DNA of 64,000 bases from Sphaerisporangium krabiense. GTDB lineage: Bacteria > Actinomycetota > Actinomycetes > Streptosporangiales > Streptosporangiaceae. Location: positions 982,501 through 1,046,500 of the forward strand of contig NZ_JACHBR010000002.1 in assembly GCF_014200435.1 (NCBI RefSeq). The letters are read 5' to 3'. The position numbers and the translations under genes are program-made. Shown in pieces: positions 56,363-64,000 of the stretch. The notes under the pieces are model-generated. The model had not been told where the DNA came from and did no database searches. It saw only the letters and a program-made list of their open reading frames with translations. How positions within the stretch are numbered: the stretch's first letter is position 1; every line of letters starts with the position of its first letter.

Positions 56363-57079
56363 ATGAAGCGCACCCTGCTCGGTCTCGCCGCCGCCGCCAC
56401 GCTGGCCGGACTGGCCGTCACCGTCCCCGCGGTCTCCGCCTCGGCGGCCACCGGCGACTTCGGCCCCGACACCTGCCGCCAGGGCTTCGTGTGGCGTGAG
56501 GCCCGTCCCTCCGACCGCGTGTGCGTCACCTCCGGGACCCGCACCCAGACCCGAAACGACAACGCCGCCGCCGCGTCCCGGTGGACCTCCGGCGCCTTCG
56601 GGCCGCACACCTGCGTGCAGGGCTACGTCTGGCGGGAGGCGTTCGCCGGCGACGACGTCTGCGTCCTGCCCGCCGTCCGCTCGCAGGCGCGCGCCGACAA
56701 CGCCGCCGCGGCCGACCGCAGGGTCTCCGCCCGCCTGTGGGTCACCAAGTACACCGTGCCGCCGACCGACAACGGCGACGGCACCTCGACCACGACCTCG
56801 GTGGACGACATCCCGCGGCTCAAGCTGAGCGGCGACCACTTCAACTTCGGCCAGGTCAAGCTGTACCTGCGCTACAACACCGGCCGCACGTTCTGGAGCG
56901 GCGCCGTGGCGGCGAGCGCGCACGGCGGCTTCGCGGGCGGCAGCTTCGGCAAGAAGAGCGGGGTGTTCGACTGCTCGGGCGCCGGGCGCGCGGCCAACGG
57001 GTACGCGCAGGCGTACGACGTGGTGTCCGGCCGCTGGTCGGCCAAGGTTCCGGTGCGGATCGGCTGCGCCGTCCTGTGA
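56363..57079 (+). CDS. Secreted protein with two tandem FGPxTC...VWREA motifs
   Basis: The 238-residue product has a signal peptide (MKRTLLGLAAAATLAGLAVTVPAVSASA). Two repeats of about 42 residues follow: TGDFGPDTCRQGFVWREARPSDRVCVTSGTRTQTRNDNAAAASR and SGAFGPHTCVQGYVWREAFAGDDVCVLPAVRSQARADNAAAADR, each with two Cys. The second half (RLKLSGDHFNFGQVKLYLRYNTGRTFWSG to the end) resembles a beta-sandwich with one more Cys pair. This repeat is familiar from actinobacterial exported proteins, but I know no function. CAGGAGAAG precedes ATG 56363, and a terminator follows at 57093-57119. Confidence 0.82.
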   Translation: MKRTLLGLAAAATLAGLAVTVPAVSASAATGDFGPDTCRQGFVWREARPSDRVCVTSGTRTQTRNDNAAAASRWTSGAFGPHTCVQGYVWREAFAGDDVCVLPAVRSQARADNAAAADRRVSARLWVTKYTVPPTDNGDGTSTTTSVDDIPRLKLSGDHFNFGQVKLYLRYNTGRTFWSGAVAASAHGGFAGGSFGKKSGVFDCSGAGRAANGYAQAYDVVSGRWSAKVPVRIGCAVL

Positions 57080-57092
57080 ACCGCGGCTCGTG

Positions 57093-57119
57093 GGCCGGCC
57101 CCTGCGCGAGGGGTCGGCC
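57093..57119 (+). terminator. Terminator hairpin
   Basis: GGCCGGCCCCT (57093-57103) and AGGGGTCGGCC (57109-57119) pair over 11 bp with one G-T wobble around a GCGCG loop, 13 bp after the stop at 57079. Confidence 0.65.
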
Positions 57120-57261
57120 CTCCGGCGTTTCCAGGGAGAACACGGGAGAGAACACCGGGGGAGGGGGACCCCGGGAGCGGTCTCAGGGCCGTCCCTGACT
57201 CCTCCCTGAAGTCGCCTCCGGCCTATGTCGCCGGGCGTCGCGGCCGCCTAGCGTGAATGCC

Positions 57262-57426
57262 ATGGGACGCATTCTTCTTATCGCCATCGCGGTCATCGCC
57301 GGTTTCTTCCTGCTCGGCAGCGTGCTGGGCCTCATCGCCGGCCTCGTCAAGTGGGCCCTGATCATCGGCGTGGTCGCCCTCGCCGTGCTGGCCCTCACCA
57401 AGATCTTCAGCTCGCGGGCGGGCTGA
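57262..57426 (+). CDS. Small hydrophobic membrane protein, 54 residues
   Basis: From ATG 57262 the frame reads MGRILLIAIAVIAGFFLLGS, then VLGLIAGLVKWALIIGVVAL and AVLALTKIFSSRAG, stop at 57424-57426. It has two hydrophobic segments separated by Gly and Lys-Trp, consistent with a hairpin membrane protein of the kind found widely in actinobacteria. No strong ribosome binding site is visible before it, and the role is unknown. GC-ending codons are nearly universal, supporting coding. Confidence 0.6.
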   Translation: MGRILLIAIAVIAGFFLLGSVLGLIAGLVKWALIIGVVALAVLALTKIFSSRAG

Positions 57427-57496
57427 CCCGCGCGGCGCCCGCGGGGACGCGGAGGGGCCGGGTCGCCGGGCGGGTAGCCGCCCAGGCGGATGGGGT

Positions 57497-57519
57497 ATGT
57501 GCTCGGTAACCGGGCACAT
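57497..57519. promoter_or_regulatory. 23-bp palindrome before the DoxX-like gene
   Basis: ATGTGCTCGGT (57497-57507), a centre A, then ACCGGGCACAT (57509-57519): the arms match at 10 of 11 positions. It ends 21 bases before the ATG at 57541, over the expected transcription start or leader, so it could be a repressor operator. Confidence 0.55.
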
Positions 57520-57540
57520 GCCTAGGAATCTGGAGGAACC

Positions 57541-57969
57541 ATGCGATACCTCGCACGTCCCCACCAGATCCCCCCGAGAGTCGCCGTGGGCGCGTACTTC
57601 CTGGATTCGGGCCTGTCGAAGTTCGACGCCGACGAGGAGACGGCCCAGGGGGTGCACGGCATGGCCGTGCGCGCCTACCCCTTCCTCGGCAAGGTGGACC
57701 CGGTGCTGTTCACCCGGGTGCTGTCGATCAGCGAGATGGCCCTCGGGGCGGCGCTGCTGACGCCGGTGGTGCCCTCGCTCGTCGCGGGGGCCGCGCTCAC
57801 GGGCTTCGCCGGCGGGCTGATCGGCCTGTACCTGCGCACACCGGGCATGACCCGGCCGGGCGGGGTACGGCCGAGCGACCAGGGCAAGGCCGTCGCCAAG
57901 GACGTCTGGCTGCTCGGCATCGGCCTCGGCCTGGTCGTCGACGAGTGCGTCCACGAGTGCGCCGGATGA
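57541..57969 (+). CDS. DoxX-like membrane protein
   Basis: The 142-residue product has four hydrophobic segments: IPPRVAVGAYFLDSGLSKFDADEE, VLFTRVLSISEMALGAALLTPVVPSLVAGAALTGFAGGLIGLYLRTPGM, and VWLLGIGLGLVVDE. The opening GAYFLDSGLSKF resembles the DoxX-family start (helix with an xxSGxxKF motif). DoxX-like proteins are linked to quinone and thiol redox systems, but this short member's function is open. GGAGG precedes the ATG, and a 23-bp palindrome lies just upstream. It converges with the RpiR gene. Confidence 0.78.
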   Translation: MRYLARPHQIPPRVAVGAYFLDSGLSKFDADEETAQGVHGMAVRAYPFLGKVDPVLFTRVLSISEMALGAALLTPVVPSLVAGAALTGFAGGLIGLYLRTPGMTRPGGVRPSDQGKAVAKDVWLLGIGLGLVVDECVHECAG

Positions 57970-57982
57970 GCGGCCGGCGCAC

Positions 57983-58891
57983 TCACCAGCCCTTGCGGCC
58001 CCGCGTCCGCGTGTCCGACACGAAGGCGTCCAGGGCGTCGCGGGTCGCGCGCAGCGCCTCGTTGGCCACCTCCGACGTCCGCTGCGCCACCCCGACGAAC
58101 ACGTAGTCCACGATCAGCAACTGGCTGATCCTGCTGGCCAGCGCGCCGGGACGGAACGCCGTCTCGCGCCCCGCGGAGATCAGCACGTGCCCGCACACCT
58201 CGGCCAGCGACGAGCGCGGATTGTTGGTGATCGCGACGGTCGCCGCGCCCGCCTTGGCCGCGCGCCGCAGCGGCTCCACCACGTCCGGCGTCTCGCCCGT
58301 GGTGCTCACCCCCACCGCGACGTCGCCGGGCCTCAGCAGGACGGCGCTGGTCAGCGCCAGGTGGGCGTCGGTGAACCCGTGCGCCGACAGCCCGATCCGC
58401 ATCAGCTTCTGCGCCATGTCCAGGGCCACCAGCCCGGAGGCCGCGACCCCGTACACGTCGACGCGCCTCGCGGCGGTGATGGCCGCCACCACCTCGCCGA
58501 GCAGCTCGGGGGAGAGCTGCGCCGCGGTGTCCTCCAGCGCCTGCGCCTCGGCCCGCGTCACCTTGGCGATCACGTCGGACAGGGGGTCGTCCGGGGCGAG
58601 GTCGCCGGGCACCAGCCGGTCGGGTCCCTGGCGCGTCGTGGCGGCCGCGGCGGCCAGCGCCAGCCGCAGCTGGGCGTAGCCGGAGAAGCCGAGGGCGCGC
58701 GCGGTGCGCACGATCGTCGCCTCGCTGGTGGCCGAGGTGGCGCTCAGCTCGGTGATCGTGCTGCGCGCCACCGTCGCCGGGTCATCGAGGATCAGCCGGG
58801 CGATGATCTGCGCCGAGGGGGTCAGCGAGGGGAGTACGGCACGCACCCGGGCGACCAGGTTCTCCGGGGTCGAGCCTTCCGGGTCGATCAT
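57983..58891 (-). CDS. RpiR/MurR family transcriptional regulator
   Basis: The 302-residue product has the RpiR helix-turn-helix near residues 20-75 (LTPSAQIIARLILDDPATVARSTITELSATSATSEATIVRTARALGFSGYAQLRLAL) and a SIS sugar-phosphate-binding domain at about 125-265 (RRVDVYGVAASGLVALDMAQKLMRIGL...DVAVGVSTTGETPDVVEPLRRA). RpiR regulators sense phosphosugars. Next to NagZ and an N-acetyl sugar kinase it most likely responds to MurNAc-6-phosphate or GlcNAc-6-phosphate. It is transcribed on the same strand as nagZ, downstream of it across 111 bp. Palindromes at 60675-60698 are candidate operators for it. Confidence 0.9.
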   Translation of the reverse strand: MIDPEGSTPENLVARVRAVLPSLTPSAQIIARLILDDPATVARSTITELSATSATSEATIVRTARALGFSGYAQLRLALAAAAATTRQGPDRLVPGDLAPDDPLSDVIAKVTRAEAQALEDTAAQLSPELLGEVVAAITAARRVDVYGVAASGLVALDMAQKLMRIGLSAHGFTDAHLALTSAVLLRPGDVAVGVSTTGETPDVVEPLRRAAKAGAATVAITNNPRSSLAEVCGHVLISAGRETAFRPGALASRISQLLIVDYVFVGVAQRTSEVANEALRATRDALDAFVSDTRTRGRKGW

Positions 58892-59002
58892 GGGGGTCCT
58901 TTTCTGTTACCGACACATTACTCAATCATGGCCATTTCCGGACCGCTCCATGGCCGTGCGGCACGCGAACGCGACCAGGGGGAGGAGCGGGCGGCCCGTG
59001 GC

Positions 59003-60505
59003 TCAGCCGGAGGTGAGCCACTCGGCGGCGGCGATCGCGCTCACCCGCGAGTCTCCGCCCGTGGACAGATGGACCGCGCCGCAGGGACGGCCGGGCAGCC
59101 CCATCTCGATCACCACGGCGTCCGGGCGGCGGCGCAGCACCTCCGTGAGCACCCGGCGCATCCACGCGTGCCGGTGGGCGTCCCGCGTGACCACGACCGG
59201 CGGCGGATCCCCGTGGCCGCCCAGGGGAGGGACGGCGTGGTCGCCGGGCGTCAGCGTCACGCGGGCCGTGCCGGGCAGCCGCGCCGCCAGCGCCTCGGCG
59301 AGCCCGTAGGGAGGAGCGTCGCCGATCGCCTCGTGGGGGCGCACGGTCATCTCGATCACGATCGGCGCCCGGGTCAGCACCGGCCGCGCCACGGCCCCCT
59401 CGCCCGGCACGGCGCGCAGCGCCAGCCGCGCGCTCTCCAGGCCGAGCCGCGACACCCCGTACTCGGGGTCCAGCGGCACGGCGAGCCCGCCGGCGGGGCC
59501 GCCGCCCGCCCAGGCCGTCAGCGCGGCCACGCGGCCCGCCGCCTCGGCCAGCCGCGCCTCCGGCAGCGTCCCGTCGCGGACGGCGCCCGCGATCGCCTCC
59601 CGCATCGCGGCGACGTTCTCGCCTCCGGGGGAGGAGATCCCCACGCAGATCGCGTCGGCGCCCGCGGCGAGCGCGCGCACGGCCACCTCCGGCTGCGACA
59701 TGCGCGCCGAGATGGCCCTCATCTCGATCGCGTCGGTCACCAGCAGGCCCTGGAAGCCGAGCTCCTCGCGCAGCAGGTCCGTCATCACGCGGCGGCTCAG
59801 CGTGGTGGTCAGGTCCGGGTCCAGGGCCGGCACCATCAGGTGACCGCACATGATCGCCTGGACGCCCGCCGCCACGGCCGCGCGGAAGGGGGGCAGGTCG
59901 CGGCGCTCCAGCAGGTCGCGGGAGGCGTGCAGGGTCGGCAGGGCCAGATGGGAGTCGGTCACGGTGTCCCCGTGGCCGGGGAAGTGCTTGGCGCAGGCGG
60001 CCACCCCCTGGGCCTGCAGCCCGGTGACCCACGCCGCCGCGTGCCGGGCGACCAGGCCGGGGTCGGCGCCGAAGGACCGCACGCCGATCACCGGGTTCGC
60101 GGGATCGGCGTTGACGTCCACGTCCGGCGCGTAGTCGAGCGTGACGCCCGTGGCCGCGAGGAGCCGTCCGATCTCGGCCGCGGTGCGCTCGGTCCTCGCC
60201 ACGTCGTCGAGCATGCCGAGCGCGGCGTTGCCCGGCCACGAGCTGCCGCGGGCGGCCTCCAGGCGGGTGACCGTGCCGCCCTCCTCGTCCGCGGCCACGA
60301 TGACCTCGGGGTTCTCCTCGCGGAGCCGGCGCACCACCTGCGCGGGGTCCCCGTCGATGTTGCGCGCGAACAGCACCACCCCGCCGAGCCCTCCGGCGAG
60401 CTCCCTGAGCACCCAGTCCGGCGGCGTGGTGCCGTCGAAGCCGACCTGGAGCACGGCGGCGGCCAGGCGGCCGAGATCGGACCTGCGGGACGAGCGATCG
60501 GGCAT
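59003..60505 (-). CDS. nagZ: Beta-N-acetylhexosaminidase, GH3 (NagZ-type)
   Basis: The 500-residue product has the GH3 N-terminal barrel: LARLLQ-like ...GLGGVVLFARNIDG and ADEEGGTVTRL, the NagZ signature AKHFPGHGDTVTDSH around residues 168-182 with the general acid/base His/Asp dyad, and the nucleophile Asp in LLVTDAIEMRAIS near residue 256. Residues 350-500 form a C-terminal sandwich-like domain. It removes GlcNAc from muropeptides or chitin-type oligosaccharides. ATG at 60505 follows GGAGG; an upstream in-frame start would be unlikely. No signal peptide, so it acts in the cytosol or is exported by another route. It is divergent from the GHL10 gene. Confidence 0.92.
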   Translation of the reverse strand: MPDRSSRRSDLGRLAAAVLQVGFDGTTPPDWVLRELAGGLGGVVLFARNIDGDPAQVVRRLREENPEVIVAADEEGGTVTRLEAARGSSWPGNAALGMLDDVARTERTAAEIGRLLAATGVTLDYAPDVDVNADPANPVIGVRSFGADPGLVARHAAAWVTGLQAQGVAACAKHFPGHGDTVTDSHLALPTLHASRDLLERRDLPPFRAAVAAGVQAIMCGHLMVPALDPDLTTTLSRRVMTDLLREELGFQGLLVTDAIEMRAISARMSQPEVAVRALAAGADAICVGISSPGGENVAAMREAIAGAVRDGTLPEARLAEAAGRVAALTAWAGGGPAGGLAVPLDPEYGVSRLGLESARLALRAVPGEGAVARPVLTRAPIVIEMTVRPHEAIGDAPPYGLAEALAARLPGTARVTLTPGDHAVPPLGGHGDPPPVVVTRDAHRHAWMRRVLTEVLRRRPDAVVIEMGLPGRPCGAVHLSTGGDSRVSAIAAAEWLTSG

Positions 60506-60674
60506 GAGAGGCGCCTCCGGTGGCGGGACGTGGCGGGCGGCCGCACCGTGGCGTCCGGGCCGGTGGAGGCCGGACGGTGCGGGCGGGTGGTCGGACGATG
60601 ATCCTTCCGGGTTCTGGGCGGTGACCGCTTCGGAGGTCTTTGCCCCCGATGTGGCACTACGCGACACTTGACGT

Positions 60675-60698
60675 ATCTTCTATGAAGATTTCCTTCAT
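60675..60698. promoter_or_regulatory. Overlapping palindromes in the nagZ-GHL10 divergent region
   Basis: Two perfect inverted repeats overlap: ATCTTC-TAT-GAAGAT (60675-60689) and ATGAAG-ATTTC-CTTCAT (60682-60698). The second has the TGAA...TTCA look of RpiR-family operators. A -35-like TTGACG lies at 60668-60673. The surrounding 376-bp intergenic region (60506-60881) holds no further gene. Confidence 0.6.
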
Positions 60699-60881
60699 GA
60701 GCTCTCGGTTAGGTCACGGCCTGATGACAATTCTCTTCGAACCCCTCCCCCCGGATGAAAGCGACCGCCAACTCCGCCCGCGCGACGCCCAGCAGGCCCG
60801 CCCCCTCGCCGAGCCCCTCACCCGCCCCATCCCGCACCCGATCGCGCCCCGCCGGACCGGAACCCTGCCCGGAGACGTGTC

Positions 60882-62450
60882 ATGAACACCGACCCGGTCG
60901 GCCGCAGGTCCGTGCTGAAGGGCCTGGCCGCCGCCGCGCTCGTCCCCGCCGCCTACCTCGGCGTGCGCGCCGTCACCGGCGAGGCCGGCGCCGAGGCGCC
61001 CGCGGGCGACGCCGCGCTCGAACCCGCCCTCGCGCCCGCGCCCCGCCAGATGCGCGGCATGTGGATCGGCACCGTCGACAACGACAGCTGGCCCTCCCGC
61101 CCCGGTCTCAGCGCCGAACGGCAGAAGGCCGAGTTCACCGCCTTCCTCGACTTCGCCACGGCCAAGCGCTTCAACGCGGTCTTCGTGCAGGTGCGCCCCA
61201 CCGCGGACGCCTTCTGGCCCTCGCCCCACGAGCCCTGGTCGCAGTACATCACCGGCGTCCAGGGCCGCGACCCCGGCTACGACCCGCTGGCCTTCATGGT
61301 CGAGGCCGCGCACGCCCGGGGCCTGGCCTTCCACGCCTGGTTCAACCCCTACCGGGGATCCCTCCAGCCCGACCCCGCCCGGCTCGCCCCCGGCCACCCG
61401 CTGCGGCGCGACCCCGGCTGGGCCGTCTCCTACGACGGCAAGCTGTACTACAACCCCGGCCTGCCCGAGGTCCGCGCGTTCGTCCAGGACGCCATCATGG
61501 ACGCGGTCACCCGCTACCCCATCGACGGCGTCCACTTCGACGACTACTTCTACCCCTATCCGGTCGAGGGGAAGTGGTTCGACGACTCCGCCGCCTACGC
61601 CCGCCACGGCGGCGCCTTCCCCGACCGCGCGGCCTGGCGCCGCCACAACGTCGACCGGTTCATCGAGGAGATCTCCCACCGGGTCCGGTCGGAGAGGCCG
61701 AACCTGCAGTGGGGCGTGAGCCCGTTCGGCGTGTGGCGCAACCGCGCCTCCGACCCCGGCGGCTCGGACACCAAGGCCCTGCAGTCCTACGACGACCAGT
61801 ACGCCGACACCCGCGGATGGATCGAGAAGGGGTGGCTCGACTACGTCGTGCCGCAGCTCTACTGGACCATCGGGACGCCCGCCGCCGACTACGCCGAGCT
61901 GGCCGCGTGGTGGGCGCGGGCCGTGGCGGGCGGCGACACCCAGCTGTGGATCGGGCAGGCCGCCTACCGGGCCTGCGCGCCCGGCGAGACCGGCGCCTGG
62001 CGCGACCCCGCCGAGCTGTCGCGCCACCTGGACCTCGGCCGCGACCACCCGGCGATCGGCGGCGACGTCTACTACAGCGCCAGTGACCTGCGCGCCGACC
62101 GCCTCGGCTTCACCACACGGCTCTACCAGGACCACTACACCCGGCCCGCGCTGCCGCCGCTCCTGCCGCGGCACGCCGACGGCCCCCGGCCGCACCGGCC
62201 GGTGCTGACCGGCGTCCGCCCGGCCTCCGGCGGCGTCGAGATCTCCTTCGCGGCCCCCGAGCCGCCCCGGCCCCGCCTCTACGCCGTCTACCGCTCCGAC
62301 GGCGGCGCCCCGGCCGAGCTGATCGCCACGCTGCCCGGCGCGACGGAGGGCCGCCACACCGACCCCGGCGGCCGCCAGGACTCGGTCTACCACGTCACGG
62401 CCCTGGACCACGCCAACCGGCAGAGCCACCCGAGCCGGCGCCCCGCCTGA
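60882..62450 (+). CDS. GHL10-family (glycosyl hydrolase-like 10) secreted protein, Tat-like signal
   Basis: The 522-residue product has a Tat-type signal (GRRSVLKGLAAAALVPAAYLG). The GHL10 barrel follows: MRGMWIGTVDNDSWPS near residue 60, KRFNAVFVQVRPTADAFWPS, HAWFNPYRG, IDGVHFDDYFYPYP (acidic pair typical of the catalytic site) near residue 220, RPNLQWGVSPFGVWRN and GWLDYVVPQLYWTIG. Residues 430-522 are an FnIII-like domain. Members cleave cell-wall or polysaccharide glycosidic bonds; the substrate is inferred from the cluster to be peptidoglycan. GGAGA precedes the ATG. It is divergent from nagZ and 58 bp from the BadF-type kinase. Confidence 0.9.
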   Translation: MNTDPVGRRSVLKGLAAAALVPAAYLGVRAVTGEAGAEAPAGDAALEPALAPAPRQMRGMWIGTVDNDSWPSRPGLSAERQKAEFTAFLDFATAKRFNAVFVQVRPTADAFWPSPHEPWSQYITGVQGRDPGYDPLAFMVEAAHARGLAFHAWFNPYRGSLQPDPARLAPGHPLRRDPGWAVSYDGKLYYNPGLPEVRAFVQDAIMDAVTRYPIDGVHFDDYFYPYPVEGKWFDDSAAYARHGGAFPDRAAWRRHNVDRFIEEISHRVRSERPNLQWGVSPFGVWRNRASDPGGSDTKALQSYDDQYADTRGWIEKGWLDYVVPQLYWTIGTPAADYAELAAWWARAVAGGDTQLWIGQAAYRACAPGETGAWRDPAELSRHLDLGRDHPAIGGDVYYSASDLRADRLGFTTRLYQDHYTRPALPPLLPRHADGPRPHRPVLTGVRPASGGVEISFAAPEPPRPRLYAVYRSDGGAPAELIATLPGATEGRHTDPGGRQDSVYHVTALDHANRQSHPSRRPA

Positions 62451-62508
62451 CCGTGGACGGCCGTCGGGCGCGGCCCATACTCGCGCGAATCCGGGGCAGG
62501 AGAGGCTT

Positions 62509-63507
62509 ATGGGCGAGGCCGTGCCGTTGGTCGTCGGGGTGGACGGCGGAGGGACGAGCACGCGCTGCCTGGCCGCCACCATGGACGGCGAGATCGTCGC
62601 GCGCGGACGGGCGGGCGGAGCCAACCCCCGCTCGGCGCGCGACCCCGGCGGCAACCTGATCCGCGCCCTCACCGAGGCGCTCGCCGCGCTGCCGTCCCCC
62701 CTGAGCCCCGCCGGAGTCGCCGGCGGCGTGTTCGGCCTGGCGGGGAGCAGCGAGTCCGGGCGCAGGCAGGCCGGTGAGCTGGCCCGCGGCGCGTGGCGCG
62801 CCGCGGGGCTGACCGGGCTGCCCGTCGTCGTGCCCGACATCGTCGTGGCCTTCGCCGGCGGCACCTCCGCCCCGGACGGCGGCCTGCTGCTGTCCGGGAC
62901 CGGCGCCGTGGCCGCCCGCATGGAGCGGCGCGCGATCGCGCACCGCTACGACGGCTACGGCTGGCTGCTCGGCGACAAGGGCTCGGGCTTCTGGATCGGA
63001 CGCCGCGCCGTCCAGGCCGCGCTGGCCCGCCTCGAAGGCGGCGGGCCGCCCACCGTCCTCACCGACCGCGTCCTCGCCGCCCTGGAGGACACGCCTCCGG
63101 GACCGGACGGGCGCGCGGCGGCGCTGCGGGCCGAGGCCCTGATCGCGGCCGTCTACGACCACGAGCCCGCGCGGCTCGCGACGCTCAGCCCCGTCGTCGA
63201 GGCGGCGGCCAGGGAGGGCGACCCCGTGGCGCTGGCCATCCTGGACGAGGCCGCGCGCCGCCTGCTGGCGACCCTGGAGGCCGTCGGCCCGCTCGGCCCC
63301 GGGCGGCCGATCGTGCTCGCGGGCTCCTTGCTCACCGGTCCCACCCTGGTGGCCGAGCGCGTCCGCGCCGCCCTGCCGGGCCGGGACGTCTCCTACTCCC
63401 GCGACGGTGCCGCCGGGGCCGCCGCGCTGGCCCTGCGCGCCGCGTGGCCGGGCGACGGTGAGGACCCGCGCGCCGAGGCGGCGCACCGCCGCCTCCTCGC
63501 CCCCTGA
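62509..63507 (+). CDS. BadF/BadG-type ATPase, N-acetylglucosamine kinase-like
   Basis: The 332-residue ASKHA-fold sugar kinase has phosphate-1 loop VVGVDGGGTSTRCLAA at residues 8-22, GLAGSSESG, VVVPDIVVAFAGG, phosphate-2 loop LLLSGTGAVAARM near 130, YGWLLGDKGSGFWIGRRAVQAALA near 150-173, and IVLAGSLLTGP near 270. In this cluster it most likely phosphorylates N-acetylglucosamine or N-acetylmuramic acid. AGGAGA precedes ATG 62509. It follows GHL10 on the same strand and is followed by a membrane protein gene. Confidence 0.9.
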   Translation: MGEAVPLVVGVDGGGTSTRCLAATMDGEIVARGRAGGANPRSARDPGGNLIRALTEALAALPSPLSPAGVAGGVFGLAGSSESGRRQAGELARGAWRAAGLTGLPVVVPDIVVAFAGGTSAPDGGLLLSGTGAVAARMERRAIAHRYDGYGWLLGDKGSGFWIGRRAVQAALARLEGGGPPTVLTDRVLAALEDTPPGPDGRAAALRAEALIAAVYDHEPARLATLSPVVEAAAREGDPVALAILDEAARRLLATLEAVGPLGPGRPIVLAGSLLTGPTLVAERVRAALPGRDVSYSRDGAAGAAALALRAAWPGDGEDPRAEAAHRRLLAP

Positions 63508-63637
63508 CACCACGGGGCCCGGGACGCCCCTGCCGCCCGGACGGCCGGATCACCTCCCGTCCCGCGAGATGATCGTGACGGTGAGGTCGCGCCGCCGTGC
63601 GGCGGGCGGCGAGGCGGCGGGACGACGGGGGAGTGCC

Positions 63638-64000
63638 ATGGGCGGCGCGCGTGTGCCGGGTGCCGGGGAGGCGGGGGAGGCCGCGCGGGCCACGAGGTCC
63701 TCCGACGTGCTCGCCCGCTGGGTGACCGAGGTGTTCGCGCCGCAGGTGCTGGTCATCGGCCTGCCGCCCGTGGTCGGCCTGATATCGGACGGCTGGCCGG
63801 GCTTCTGGTGGGGGCTCGTGGCCTCGGCGCTGTGCGGCGGGATCCCGGCCGGCGTCATCGCGCTCGGCGTGCGCGCGGGACGGCTGGACTCGCGCCACAT
63901 CGTCGACCGCTCCCGCAGGACCGGCCCGCTGCTGGTCGCCGTCGCCGCCGTCCTTGCCGCGCTCGTCCTGCTGGCCGCGCTCGGCGCGCCGCGGCTGCTG
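63638..64000 (+). CDS. Membrane protein, PAP2-phosphatase-like, 3' end outside the window
   Basis: From ATG 63638, with GGGGGAG before it, 121 codons run off the right edge. The start is MGGARVPGAGEAGEAARATR, then hydrophobic segments VTEVFAPQVLVIGLPPVVGLISDGWPGFWWGLVASALCGGIPAGVIALG and RTGPLLVAVAAVLAALVLLAALGAP. The layout of two helices, a VRAGRLDSRHIVDRSRRTGPLL loop and another helix resembles actinobacterial phosphatase-PAP2-type membrane proteins, but the signature motifs would lie beyond the window, so the family is a guess. Confidence 0.6.
   Translation, partial: MGGARVPGAGEAGEAARATRSSDVLARWVTEVFAPQVLVIGLPPVVGLISDGWPGFWWGLVASALCGGIPAGVIALGVRAGRLDSRHIVDRSRRTGPLLVAVAAVLAALVLLAALGAPRLL

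Noticed and set aside
58187-60601. 804-codon + strand frame opposite RpiR and nagZ
   Set aside because: It crosses two well-supported reverse-strand genes and has low-complexity Arg/Gly/His content.
1-64000. CRISPR arrays, transposases, integrases, phage structural genes
   Set aside because: No repeat-spacer units or recognisable mobile-element proteins were seen anywhere; the periodic repeats at 18.6-19.8 kb lack unique spacers of CRISPR type, and the phage-like domain at 18108-18473 is isolated.

Overview
The window is a very GC-rich stretch of chromosome from a filamentous actinomycete. GC-saturated third codon positions, a large LuxR (LAL) regulator, several ECF sigma factors, partner-switch proteins, Spo0M and a deazaflavin (F420)-type reductase fit Streptosporangiales or a related order; the genus cannot be read from the sequence. 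About 57 genes or gene fragments are supported, plus two tRNAs. There is no rRNA, CRISPR array, IS element or integrase. The density is that of ordinary chromosome, with a few accessory insertions.

Layout. 1-8 kb: the 5' part of an ECF sigma gene, a DUF4142 protein, an alpha/beta hydrolase plus cholesterol-oxidase-like GMC oxidoreductase pair, and a LAL regulator. 8-13 kb: a TetR/P450/ferredoxin module, a lipoprotein, a secreted DUF1996 protein and a tiny Asp/Trp-rich secreted peptide. 13-18 kb: cydAB of the short CioAB-like type, then an ABC exporter behind a textbook SoxR box. 18-22 kb: a small gene with a sigmaB-like promoter, a STAS protein, a ~100-bp tandem repeat array, a sulfotransferase-like protein and Spo0M behind 11-bp tandem repeats. 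22-33 kb: LysR/SnoaL, an orphan type II thioesterase, a GT39-like membrane protein, an ECF sigma with YCII partner, a secreted phosphodiesterase, an HxlR/hydrolase pair and small enzymes. 33-40 kb: a truncated gene, a penicillin-binding protein, a PAS-PP2C/STAS partner switch, a TIR-domain protein and tRNA-Val and tRNA-Gly. 40-49.5 kb: an ACT protein, DusB, a Ski2-like helicase with a DUF3516-like tail, an HD hydrolase, MarR/VOC, rhomboid, a DDN-like reductase and an SDR fusion. 49.6-54.9 kb: a tightly overlapping three-gene operon (DUF559 nuclease, double winged-helix protein, dual ATPase ending in a HerA/FtsK-like domain) closed by its own terminator. 55-58 kb: secreted and membrane proteins. 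58-64 kb: an amino-sugar / cell-wall recycling cluster (RpiR regulator, GH3 NagZ, GHL10 hydrolase, BadF-type sugar kinase).

The best candidate for an undescribed system is the 49629-54815 operon, which has the composition of a nuclease plus HerA-type defence system. The TIR protein at 38.2-39.2 kb is a second possible immune effector. Regulatory DNA is informative: a SoxR box, two GTT(A/C)-N14-GGGTAG promoters, a perfect hairpin around the ribosome binding site of the GMC oxidoreductase, and several operator-like repeats next to regulator genes. All family assignments come from reading motifs; no database search was run.
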